Assembly (NCBI GenBank): GCA_020137815.1
Contig: CM035355.1
Span: forward strand, 1,698,774-1,762,773
From: Hormiphora californensis
Lineage: Eukaryota; Ctenophora; Tentaculata; Cydippida; Pleurobrachiidae
Direction: 5' to 3'
DNA: 64,000 nt
This document shows, in pieces, positions 45,588 to 58,200 of the stretch; within the stretch, counting starts at the first letter, position 1; each line of letters starts with the position of its first letter. The translations under genes and the position numbers were made by a program. The notes under the pieces were generated by a model. That model had not been told where the DNA came from and did no database searches. It was given only the letters and a program-made list of their open reading frames with translations.

Positions 45588-46022
45588 ATGCGAAATCTAA
45601 TCACAACTGCACTGTTACAGCATGTAATGGACAGACCTACCAAGACATCCCGACCCCCTTCTCTCAATCCTTCAACCGCTCAGAAACGAGAAGCAATCAC
45701 CAAACGGCACCAAAAATATGGCAGCTTTATGTCCCGTCTAGGGGCTGCGTACCGCCGGAGTCCCTTTGCCAAATCCAAGATAACTGACACTAAGATATTC
45801 GCAGTTGGAGCACTAGGTGGTTTATTTGTTGCGCTGTTTAGAATTCATGTAGAAGCCAGGGGCGATACGTTCTATGATTATATAGAGAAGAAGGGTGCCT
45901 GGGAGCGATGGGAAATATTGAGCGATGAACAAAAGAAAGAGATTCTTGTTAGGAAGGGTAGAGAGGATCTTTTGTGGACTGTTAGTGGTATTAAAAGTGA
46001 AGAATTAGTTGATGTTCGTTAG
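45588..46022 (+). CDS. Small single-pass membrane protein, unknown
   Basis: Intronless, about 144 residues from the ATG at 45588 (other ATGs at 45570 and about 45627). I do not recognise the family. The N-terminal 65 residues are basic and Ser/Thr/Arg-rich, which would suit a mitochondrial presequence. A hydrophobic helix follows (IFAVGALGGLFVALF), then a charged tail with DTFYDYIEKKGAWERWE. The size and shape fit a small mitochondrial inner-membrane protein, but that is a guess. It lies 107 bases after MOCS3 and 91 bases before RIOK1 on the same strand. Confidence 0.7.
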   Translation: MRNLITTALLQHVMDRPTKTSRPPSLNPSTAQKREAITKRHQKYGSFMSRLGAAYRRSPFAKSKITDTKIFAVGALGGLFVALFRIHVEARGDTFYDYIEKKGAWERWEILSDEQKKEILVRKGREDLLWTVSGIKSEELVDVR

Positions 46023-46113
46023 TTTATTAAAGTTATAATTTATTATTATATTAACTGTTTTGTAACTTGGTGTTTAAAGTACTAAATACAGAAAATCGTT
46101 CTCTAGCCCAGCA
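46023..46113 (+). promoter_or_regulatory. Junction before RIOK1 with acceptor-like site
   Basis: 91 bases from the stop to the RIOK1 ATG, with GTTCTCTAG eight bases before the ATG. It is the third tight junction in this cluster with an AG next to the start. Confidence 0.4.
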
Positions 46114-49078
46114 ATGGCAAACGAGCTAGATCGGGTGAGTTGAATTTGCATGACAAACCCTTCAGGTCCTTCATTGAGTTGAGTCGCATCTTGAATTTAT
46201 TCATTTTCTAACTTTTCTGTCGTCAATCTCTTTATGCTTCCCTTTGTCAAGGAACAAGCGAACTATTTAGCTCCCGTGCCCCGGTCCTGCATCCTTTCTT
46301 GAAATTATTAATGAACATCCCCGTTTCTAAACAATAAGACAAATCCCTACTCTCGGCAATTCCTGAGAAAATATAGCGTTGGAAATGAGTCGAGTACTTC
46401 TACCAACCGCTTCCAAGATATTTTAACTCAACCTCATCCAGTTTGCGGATGCTGAGGAGGATGACCAGTTTCAGCTGCCCAACATTATCCTAAACTCATC
46501 AAAACAAAACCAGGAGAACGAGGAGGAGGAGTGGAGTGATGGGTACAGTGATGGTGACGAGGAGGATTTTATTGAATTCAGATTGTCCAAGAAGGGACCT
46601 AACTCTTCTTCTAACAACAAGTAAATAATAAATAATTCCTATGATTGCTGACTGAGTTCGGATGAATGTAACATGTTCCAATCACTTCCTCACTCCCAAA
46701 CTACCTAGACCCCGTTATACCCATCAAACCGATCAAACTATGTACATTATAATCCCCCTCTTTCCTCTCCCTTTTATTCAAATAGGTACTAAACTACCTA
46801 GCGTATAGCTCTTGAGTCTAGACCCCCTCTTTATTGCCAGACCAGACAGAAGTGGCACGTCCTTCCAGCCCCAGGAAAAGGTGCTCAGGAAGTTCGCCTC
46901 CAAGATCAGTGTAGAGAAATACGATGGTCCAGCTTCCCTACCCCGTCACATCGGTACTGCCCTCTCAGAACACAACAAAACACAGGCCACTAAACACGTC
47001 AGGAGCAGGTAATGGTCATGTGATCCTTAGATGTCACGTGATCCTTAGATGTCACATGATCATCCTTAGATGTCACGTGACACTCAATATTGTCCTTGTA
47101 TAATGTGAGTTGTAACGGTTCTCTCGATTTGGCAGCTAATAAAACTCCCCCTCTCTTAGGGATAAGGCAGACAGAGCAACAGTTGAGACGGTATTAGACC
47201 CCAGAACTCGTATGATCCTCTACAAGTTTCTTAGCAAGGGACTTATCACAGAAATTAATGGATGCATCAGTACAGGTACCGTAAGTTGGGGTAACTTTGT
47301 ACCACTTTTTAGCATTCTCCTAAAATAACTCCTTGCCAGAACCACACTCGAAAATTTTTGAACCAAATAATCCCGTTCCAGACCTAGTACACCAGATATA
47401 ACTAGTGAAATTTTTGGTCCCCTTTCATTTAATTACATTAATTAACGTGTATTTTAGTGTAAGTGGGGTTTTAGGGCATGGGGTAACTTTGGAATGAGGG
47501 TGGGGTAACTTTGGACACCCGTCCAAAGTTACCCCACGATAGTAATATTGGAACAAACATAAATCCGAACATTTTGCAATGATAAATAAATGAACCTAAA
47601 ATGTTTAAATGTGGTTTAAATGGGTCAATAAATTAAAAAAGAACAATATGGTTAGCCAAACTCCCCATGATTTAAAAAAAATTTGTTGATCTCGACTCAA
47701 CTTTTTTGGGTGTGAGGAATAATGAAACTAACCACCAAATAAAATTTCAGCTCAATCGGACTTGATTTAGAGGTTGCCACATCCGGCCTGAAACCCATCA
47801 AACTTCAATAATTTGGGGTCCCTCATCCACCCTGTAGTTTGGTAGATGGTATTGAACCTCTAGGCGAGTGTGTTAGTTCTTTTGCTGAATTGGATAGACA
47901 GGAAGTGGTATACTTATGGGTACTTGCTAAATAAAGGAGTTTTGGTATCTCCATGCTCCTGTATAGATTGTCTACAAGAACTAACACACTCGCCTAGAGA
48001 GCCAATACCATCTAACAAGCTACAGGATGGATGAGGAACCCCAAATTATTGAAGTTTGATGGGTTTCAGGCCGGATTTCTGTGATTTAGCTCCATAAAAT
48101 AGTCCAAATCCTAGTTGTTTTCACTAACCTATCGAATATATAGATGGAAATGGGCGTGGAGTGGGCTGAATCTTGGTTATATCAGCCCTAAACAATTCAG
48201 AGAGGGTCTAAGGCAACTCTACAGACATCAAAAGTTCAAAACCTATAGTGTGGGGTAACTTTGGCACCCCGTCCAAAGTTACCCCAAAATTCAAAAAACG
48301 GTGGGGTAACATTAGCCACCCCTATTAGTCTCAATTAAAGTAATTGATCGGGTTTGAAAAATGGTGCCCCGAATTATTTGATCGAAACCCTTCCACTCTA
48401 TGGAGCAAACTTGATTCGGTCATTAGCCCGGTCAAATCTATGGTACCCATTTTGATTTGAACATTTTTAGCGATTTTGAGATCAATTATGTTTGCCCCTA
48501 ATTAGGAGCCAATTAGCATAGAATTGAAAAAATAATTGTACCGTTAGTTAGACATTTGTGGGTCAATTACTTGTACACCCAAAAATTATGCCAAATATGT
48601 CGTTATCTGTTGGTAATTTTGGACTAAAGCCAAATTTTGAAAGTGTCCAAAGTTACCCTGCAAAACAAAGTTACCCCAGATTACGGTACCAGCTAATCTA
48701 GCCAGGCTAAATTTAGCTTAGGCAGCCCAAGTTAGGCAGTAGGCTGTATCTATAATTGCGATTTGGCTGGCACGAGAGTCGTGTAACATGTCAACAGACC
48801 TGGGCCTCATTATTATATCTGGTCCTCAGCCAAATTGTGTCTCAGGTAAGGAAGCTAACGTGTACCATGCCACCAGTGAGAAGGATACTTTTGACTGTGC
48901 AGTAAAAATCTTCAAAACATCCATTCTCACATTCAAAGATCGTGACAGGTAAACTAGAATTATATTTGCGTTGCATTATTGTGTGTACTTTCCGAGCCAA
49001 GTATTTTCTTTTCGCACTCATAATGGAATATGTGTAGCATTATATGCTTCCGTGAGGTCCCCCGCACCTCTCTCTCAC

Positions 49079-49133
<55 letters not shown>

Positions 49134-49158
49134 TCTCTCGCCCTCCCTCCCTCCCTCC

Positions 49159-49233
<75 letters not shown>

Positions 49234-52200
49234 CCCACTCTTCACATCCGCCCAGGTATGTAACGGGAGAGTTCCGATGGCGGCACGGTTACAGCCGACA
49301 CAACCCCCGCAAGATGGTGCGAATGTGGGCAGAGAAGGAGATGAGGAATCTGATTCGACTGGAAACTGCCGGTATTCCAGGTACATAGAATAGAGTTGGA
49401 CACCCCCCCCCCTACATTAGACTCGGGGAAATGGTACAAACTAGATAGTTCTAGTTCCTTTAGCTCCGTGTTGTTTTATTAAATTGATAAACAGATCTAG
49501 TTGGTTGGCGAAAAATAAGCTTTCAAAACTCAAAACAAAGCTAAAATAAAGCGTGACAAATGTTCCCTTTCAAATGTCTTGTGTAGGAATCTCTCTCATT
49601 TCTATTGCCTCTCCTGTTTTCTTGACAGCGGCTTTTCTAACCGGTCGGTTCCGTTTAAATGTTCTCATCTTCTTTCGAATGTCACTGTACAGAAGTGGGT
49701 TCAGCACCGAGTTGATAGGCAGGATGATAATAGAGAAAACTGAATACCACGGCATCATGTCCACAACCTCGGCTGTGTGGAGGGCACAACAAATCAGGAA
49801 AGGCATCCAACAGCAGAAATCAGTTATGATGATGGCTGATACATTCCGCTGGAGTCTCTCGTTTCTCTTGACAGCCTCGGGAAGTTGGACCGAGTTTTGG
49901 GTGGCCAGCACCGTCAGGATCACATGGCACACAATAACGGTACAGAATAGGATAAGGTTAAGGGTCAGAATGGACCACACGAACCCTAGCTGGGGATCGT
50001 CAGACTTGACAAAGAACTTGAACAGACAAACAGGATCGTTTCCGTAGAAGGACAGTTTCCTACCCTGAACACCTTTATACTCATCTGAAAACATCTTCCC
50101 TACCAGGGACCTAATCGCTGACCATGAGAACTGCTTACCTTGGACATAATGGTGAGCACCATGGTACTTCTGGATAATCCTGCTGTGCTTAGTTTGATCT
50201 ACCACACCAAGGAAGAGTCGGTTATCAGGGTCGTAGAGTAGACCATTCACAAAACTGTCCTCCAGTGGTCCTATTAGAGGGATAACTGCTACTACCATTG
50301 CAATAAATATCGTCACCCCACAACCCACCCTTACATTCCTCTTGGTCTTTAGAGAGACGTCCTCTCCAACTTGGTAGTTGAGTGCTTGGCGAGTTCCCCG
50401 GAGCCGTAGGACGCTAAGCGTTGCCATAGCAATGGAGGAAATCAGGGATCCGGTAGTACTGATTACGCCCAGCGTTCCACAATATGTAGTTGTGAGCCAT
50501 TCCAGTTGCCGCACACAGAATCCCTTCCCTATGATAAGCTCAAAAATAGAAAGCGAAAGGAGGTATGACCCAGTCAAAAAGTCACCAAATGCTATCAAAT
50601 TGACTAAAGCTTTTTGAATGTATACGCTCTCCTTTATACTCCCCGTTTGCTTTTTCAGCATTGACTTGACAAGGTTGTAAGAGTTCAATATAATAGCCAG
50701 TAGTCCCAGAGTGACTGCAAATCCCAGCATTACCCAATTACTAACCAGTTTCTTATCACACATCTGACACTCATCGGACAAGTCATGACAGTCCACAACA
50801 CCGTCACAGACCTGGCTTAGAGCGATAAAGGAACTGTTATCAGAACAGGCAAAGTTGTTACCGCATTCCGCTTCATCGGACCTGTCCCCACAGTCATCAA
50901 CCAAATCACAAACCTTCTCAAACGGTACACAGTCCTCATTGGCACAGGCAAACAGAAAGTTATGGTAATCTGTTTTCCGTCGTATGGCAATAGTTGTCTC
51001 GGATGTCTTCATGTTTAGGGTGAAGAGTTTCTTGTCTAAATTCAGGCAAGAATTGTGAAGGACTGGCTTCTGCAATGGACACTCAGCGTCAGGACAGAGT
51101 CCCAGACAGCTATGGAGAACGTAAGATTCCCCATAGAGGTTCTTGCAACTGCTCGACTTGTAGGGCACCATAAGTGAGGTCTCCTCAGTTGAACCAAGGA
51201 TTTGATGGAATTCGTGCCGGAACATCTTCTCCTGACAGACCTCTCCAGTTAGAAATAGTAGATCTTCCAGACCTCTGATACATGCACCAATGGCTATCTG
51301 GCCAGCCAAACCATTCCTTTTGAAGGTCGTTTCAACAGACACCATAGCTCTAGACTCTTCACTAGGGTGTGCTAAGTGAAAATTTTGTCGACTTGGCCAA
51401 AAGGTTAAGGGTAGATATGAAACTATGGACAATTGTCTACTACATCCTGAAAACGGAATTGGGATAGTGTATGTCAATTACGTGGGCCAGGCGATTAAAA
51501 AAGTTTACTTTTTTACCGAAAAAAGGAAAATATGTGTGTTTTACACCAGTGTTTGGCATGTTCTTGATATCAACTTTTTATGGTCAGGGTCGTGTTCAGC
51601 GGTTTGATACCGATCAGAATGGATGTGTATCATGAAAGTTAGCCAAAGGTCATTTTTGACCTGAAAATGTTCATTTTGGACCAAAAATGTTCACTTTTGA
51701 CTAAAAATGTTCATTTTGGCAATTTTCTTCAATTTTGAGAGCTTTTTCATGAACGGGATCGTGTTCAGCAGGTCAAAAGTAGTCGGTTACAACCGGAATT
51801 TGGTTTCCGACAAATAAAATCTCAAAAAGTTAAAATTCGTCTCAACTAATACTGCAAAGTAGGAAAATGTGCAAGAAAAAAAGATGAAAAAAATAAAATT
51901 TTCATTATAAAATGGAGTTCTGAAGGTGCAGACTGGAAATAATGGTTGTACTGGTTCTCATGAGGCGATTCATATGTGTGGTTTTTTCGAAATAACGCCC
52001 CAAAAAACATTTTTTGATATGAATATGCCCATATATGGGCATACATCGGCCCACGTAATTGGGCCAGGGTAGGACTAAAATTTTTTTACCAAATGTTTTA
52101 GAATGATCGTAGGAACTCATTCTAGGGGTAAACTTTGTGAAAATTGGATTTGATTTATGAGTTGGGAAAAATAGCACACCCTACTCTTCACAGAATGCGG

Positions 52201-55200
52201 CTTCATTTCCACACGTTTGGACACCATCACAGAGACTTTGAGGCTGAAAAAACGCTTTCCGGGTCGAATCACAATACAGAACTTCCCTGCATTTCTTGTC
52301 TTCGTACCGGAATGTGACACCTTCCCCGCAACTAGGCCAGCTAGGATCTTCATCTTTGCCATCCAGACAATCTGCCACTCCATCATTCACCCATTCCTTT
52401 GGAATATGCAGCTTCTTTCTCGGACTAAATCCTCTTCTACACTTGGTCTCCGAGGGAGCGAGGCACAGTGGAAGAGATTCATCCACCCCGCCATAACAGT
52501 CGCTCTGGCCATCACACAACTGGTGCTTGTGAATGGTACAGACAGTGTTAAGGGTGACACACTCCTTGTCAAGGGCATCATCACATACAGTGGGAACCCC
52601 CGGCTTGCACAGGATAAACTTGGAGAGGGTCGATAGATATCCGTCTACCAAACACTTCCCTGCGACCCGGGTCCTTGTCAGTACAGTTGGTCTGGTCGTG
52701 CCCGTTTTGGCAGTACTGGTCGAGGTGAGTAATGTGATATGGAGTTAGAGTTTTTAACAAAGGGGAAACACCGAGAACCATTGAAGAGAGGGAATGCATC
52801 CCAACTCCCATCTTCGAAGGTGCAATACGACTCTATGTCTGGTTGCCATGGTAGCGTGATGTTAAAGTTGTGGCTACGAGCCCCAACAAACGGGTATACA
52901 TACCCTGCCCCGATTAGTATCCCATACCTCAGTCCACCACAGAACACCTCATCGAACAGTTGAGGTGTTAGAATATTCATCTGATTGAGGCCCTCCCCGG
53001 TGTAAGTTTAGCAGGATAATCGTTATCACAGACCCCATTACAGAATATATCTCCCTTCCCAGTTAGTGTCAGATCCTCAGTTACCCGGAATGTCACCAGG
53101 TCTGGGTGGTCCAGGTTGTAACAGGTTGACTGGGTAAACTGCACCAGTTTAGTCTCTGGGTTGTCCACCTCAAATTGGCACAAATACCCACAAAACGGTG
53201 GCTCAGTTCTCTTCTCCTTTTCCCTGAACGGCACTGAAAACCCACAGGTCTGGTAAAAGTGGGGATCGGATGGGCAGATGTTGGAGAAATGTTGCTCTAC
53301 TGTGCGGGCTGTGTGCCACACTCGGGTGTATGCGGTGTATGTTGTGGAGGATGTGGCGCATTGCCAGGTGGTGTCGTTACAGTGCCGCTTCAGGTAACCA
53401 TCGTGTTCCACAACGGGGCAGGTCTTTAGGAGAGGGGGCAGGAGGAGGAGTAAGAGGGTGGCTAGCATCTTCAGCAGAGTGGGCAGGTCTTTAGTAGAGC
53501 GGGCAGGAGGAGGAAGAGTAGCATGCAGTACCTAGATGGTGTTAAAGTAGTGAATAAAGGACAGGATCATGCCATAACAAAGATACAGACATGAGGCAAA
53601 AACAAAATGGTGCCCTATCAATTCATATATTGAAATGTTGTGAGTGGTTCCACCTCAGGCTTCTATCGGAACAAGATTTTTAATATCTTCTCTGGCTGCT
53701 ACTCTCACTTTCTCTCTCTCACATTGTACAAACAACTTTTAACGGGCGACACATAGATGGGAGATATAGTACGTACATGTTAATGTGCGACCACCTATAT
53801 TATTGTAAATGGAGTGAAGTCGAACTCCGAATAAATAGTTCTATCTTATAAAGTAACGGGGAGTTGTCAATCAAGAAGAAGGGCATACTACCCGCATAGT
53901 GCATATTAATTGTAACGGAGAATTGGCGTTGAACTCCAAATTCCACAACAACTATCTTGTAACAGAGAATTGAATATTGTATATTACGACTGAGGGCATA
54001 CTAGAATTGTAACGGAGAATTCATTGCTTTTGTAGGCTGGCCCGCGACAACGATCTATGCTTAAAGATCGCCGTACGGCAAGATAACGCCCCCTTCTACT
54101 TTGTCTCCTTTCTCTTTGTGTCCCGCCCCTTCTTTGAAAAGAGGCTATTAAAATATTATAATATGCTGATAAGCCGCGGTCGTTAAAGAGAAAAATGCAT
54201 CAAGGTCCAGTTTGGGATTAGTCGTGTCCGAATAATTTAATATTCCGACATTTAAACAAACTTCCATTCTCAAGGGTTAGTCTAAACATGAAGTTAATTC
54301 CCGATGTATATAGCCTTCCAAACACCATATGCTTTCCGAATTGTTCGAAATCCTTCTCGATTTCCCACGACGTGTGTTGTGACACAACTTGACACACTTT
54401 GAGCACTACACTCCCTCTTTGTGAGCGCGCGCGGTGGTTTAGTTTGTGGACCCCTCTGCGCGAGGCATTCCTTATCGCCATCCGGCCTGGTGTGAGGTGT
54501 GATCTGAAACGGTGGAAAGTGGTCCAGGTAGTGGCTATCTAGGGTTGGTGAGGCATGGGCCACTTTATCTTGCTGAGAGAAATTGCGGGCTGTTAAAACT
54601 TTGCTAAGGGTAAAGTCACATTTTATAATTCTTAAAATCAACCCTCCATGGCCATCAAAATATCTGATTTGTATCCCTATCACTTTCTTCCTAACAAATC
54701 ACAATCCCCTCACTTAACATTATGTTCTCACCAATTAGTCATTACCCCACTCTAACTTCGTCCCTCCCCTCTCAGTTCCCCATCCTAACTTCGTCCCTCG
54801 ACCCTCCCCTCTCAGTTCCACATCCTGTAATCCTACGAAACCACGTTTTGGTGATGGAGTTTATTGGTTCAAATGGGTGGCCTGCCCCTCTACTGAAGGA
54901 TGTTAAGCTGAATGAATCCAAGGCAAGGGAACTGTATCTATCTGCTATCAAAATAACAAGGAATATTTACCAGAAGGCATTGTTGGTACATGCAGATCTC
55001 AGTGAATATAATATACTCTTTAGTAACGGTTAGTAAACAACTTGTTAATTCTCCAAATTAATTAGTTAATTAATCAATTAACAAATGGAGTTGATGCAGT
55101 AGTGGAAACTGGTATTCGGAAAATCGGAAAGATTTGTGTGGTTACTGTCAACCGCAATAACCGACCATCTCCAGGTGAACTACGTGTAATTGATGTTTCC

Positions 55201-58200
55201 CAAGCTGTAGAACATGATCATCCCTCTGCTTTAGAGTTCCTCAGAAAAGACTGTACTAACATAACAGGTTGGTCTCCTTTGTACTTACTTTTCTTTTTAA
55301 AGAGTCAAGCAAGATAATTGGTCCCAAGTCTCGATAGATGGACGAGAGTTCTTTCCCAATTAGGGGTATAAAAACACAATTGTACCTCTAAATCTCCCTC
55401 AGATTTCTTCAAAAAGAACGGTGTACCAGTAATGTCGGTGAGGTCGCTGTTCAACTTTGTCACAGACAAGTCAATAACAGATGATAACCTGGATGAGTAT
55501 CTGGAGACAGCGGAACGGATTGCTCTTGAGGGTGAGTTTGGTATTGAATTTTTCATATTATTTGTTTTACAGAGTGTCAGGCGACTCAAGTTTTTATTGA
55601 AACACCCGATTAAAGGAAATATCTAGACTGTAGAAAATGGGTGGGGGTTGTGGATAATAATAAAATATTTGGATTGGAGTAATAACTTGACCATCATGTG
55701 GAGAGGGATGGGGGTTTGTAGAGCAAAGGGCACCCTACACCACATGGGGACATCAGATGGCACAATAAGATTTCTACACACCGGACACCCAGTCTCTTCG
55801 TCTTTTTCCCATCTCTGTGTGTTTCTTTTGTTTGAGTTTGAGCTGGTATATATATCTTCTAGAGTTTCAGAGAAGAACACGTTGCTATAGCAACTGGAAT
55901 CAGGAATAGTTGTAGTGCCAAAAGGATCGCAGGGGGCCATTGACAAATATGTCGTGTGTTTTGTAATTTTGTAAGAGGTTGCGAAAGGATTTGTATCCTT
56001 GCATTGCCTGACCCTGTCTCACCGGGTTTGAACAAAACAAACTTTACCGGCATAATAATAATGAAACTGGCTGGTGATGTGTCACGTGACTAGAATAAGA
56101 AACGAGCGGCTCGTGATTTAAGATAAACAACTATAGTTTGTTTAGACGGAAGAGCGGGAGAGAGAGAGAGATATAAAGATAGAGAGAGATAGGGAGAGAG
56201 AAAGGAAAGAGAGAGCTTTTGTGTGTGTCAGCTCAGTACACGCAATGCATCATATAATTGTCCGGTATTGTAGGTACTGTTCTGTATAGTGTGTGGCTTC
56301 AGCTTGGTAATAGCACATTGTATATCACTGTGCCTTTGAAACTAAATCTGTGAGCATTTTAATCTCTCTCGCTTTATGTGTACTTTGAGTAGCTCACTAT
56401 TTTTGACAAGTTTATGTCACACTATCATCAAATGATATTTTGATCATTTAAATTCTTCAAGCCGTCCTTTCAAATCTCTAATTTGCTGCCTTATATTTGG
56501 CTTAATTAGGGAAATTATCCGAACACAAAGAATGCCTTTAGTCGCGTGTTTAATGCACATTGCACGTGTAACGTTTACCAGAATGATCTTGCTAAATTGG
56601 TCCATTCCTGAAGTAGAGAATAATACTTGACTGCCTGTACAACTCAGCTAATGAATGCTTGAATATTTGACTGCATTTTCTTCAGTAAGAATGTGTGTAA
56701 CTGGGGTGTAACTGCATTTCCTCATCTTGTGGAAAGAAAAAAGCTCTGTCGTTATTACTTGCCATACGATTTGTAATATCTGAACTTTCCTTCTTTCTCC
56801 CCGCTCTAGACACGTCTTCAATAATATCCCACCCTAGCTGAAGCTGGTAAAACATCTCTATCACTGTATCTTCTCATTTCTCTTCTCTTTGCAACTCTGA
56901 CCTCTCTCTTCCTAATAATATCAAGCTGGTATGGACGGTGTTGCTGCAATATCCATCAAACTCCTGCGATCATGGAACAGACGAGGGTCTACAGAACCTT
57001 CTCTCCCAGAGATTCTCATCGTGTGAGTGGGTAGAGAACTCTCGACATCCTCACCATGGATACCTTCTCGTCACCAAGATCAAGCGGAGAGGGGAGCACG
57101 ATGGGGGAACTATCAGATCCCGCGCAGAGGATATCCAAACGTTTTATGACGAGATTGTCAGCATGAAAACTGATCAGATTGTGAATCTGAAGGAGGACCA
57201 GAGTATAATCTCCCAATTAATTGAACAGAAAATTGTAATTGAGATCTTCCCAATGCACGATCCAGATGATAGGAGTTACTTTATGAGTCACTGGGTTGGC
57301 TCCATATTTGGAACTCAGCCAATTTACAAGATTCAGGAATATTTTGGTGTGGAGATAGCTAGCTACTTCAGATGGATGGGCTTCTATACAACCTCCCTCC
57401 TCATACCGACTGTGTTCGGACTTGTCCTTGGTAGCAACAGAGGAACAGTGACTGGGTCAGAGGTGTTCCTGGTTTTAGTTTTATATTTCTGGGTGTCTGG
57501 GTTCCTTCAGACGTGGTCAACTGTGTCAGAATCATTGCTAAAGGAGGAAAACGAGAATCCGAGGCCACAAATAAAAGTAAAAATTGCCGAATTTCATCGA
57601 AATAGAATCCCAAGAATTATCAAACAAGTAATCTCGTTGTTAGGGACTCTCTTGTTTCTGGGATTGGTTGTGGGAACATCATCCACCATTCTGATGTTTG
57701 ATTACAACTTTAGAATAGCTCTAAAAACCTGGGAGGAGCTCGAATTTCTCCCACAATTCATACTGGATTCCCTGATTTATCTTCCTGAGGTTGTCCTGTC
57801 CATTTGTTTGATCACCCTCAACAATATCTACACTTCCCTGGCCCGGAAAATGACAAAATGGGAGAACTATGAGTTTCAGGAGTCTCAAAATACCGCTCTT
57901 AATGGTCAAGTTGATCCTATTCAAACTTTTCAACGCATTCCATTCTCTCTTCTACATGGCATTCTTCCTACAAGACATGCACAGTTTGAGAATTCGGCTC
58001 ATTAACTTCCTGATTATACAGCAAATCAAACTGAACGTCGGGGAGATGTTTGGAGTAAGTCTGAAAGTCAAGATCTCACAAGTCCTGGTTGCTCTGTTGG
58101 CGAGCCAGGTGCTGATCAAGGGAGTTGTTATAACTTTGGAGAAAGTACTGGCAAGTTGTGGAATAGCGGTCGTGGTTTATACAATCACGAAGTTGATGCA

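Noticed and set aside
55623-55946. Minus-strand frame with CPVCRNL, looking like a zinc motif
   Set aside because: A single CXXC in an intronic frame without further zinc ligands or splice-bounded extension.
44593-57930. Programmed +1 frameshifting shared by MOCS3, MRTF and the anoctamin
   Set aside because: The slip positions share no common codon or stop context, and neighbouring genes have none.
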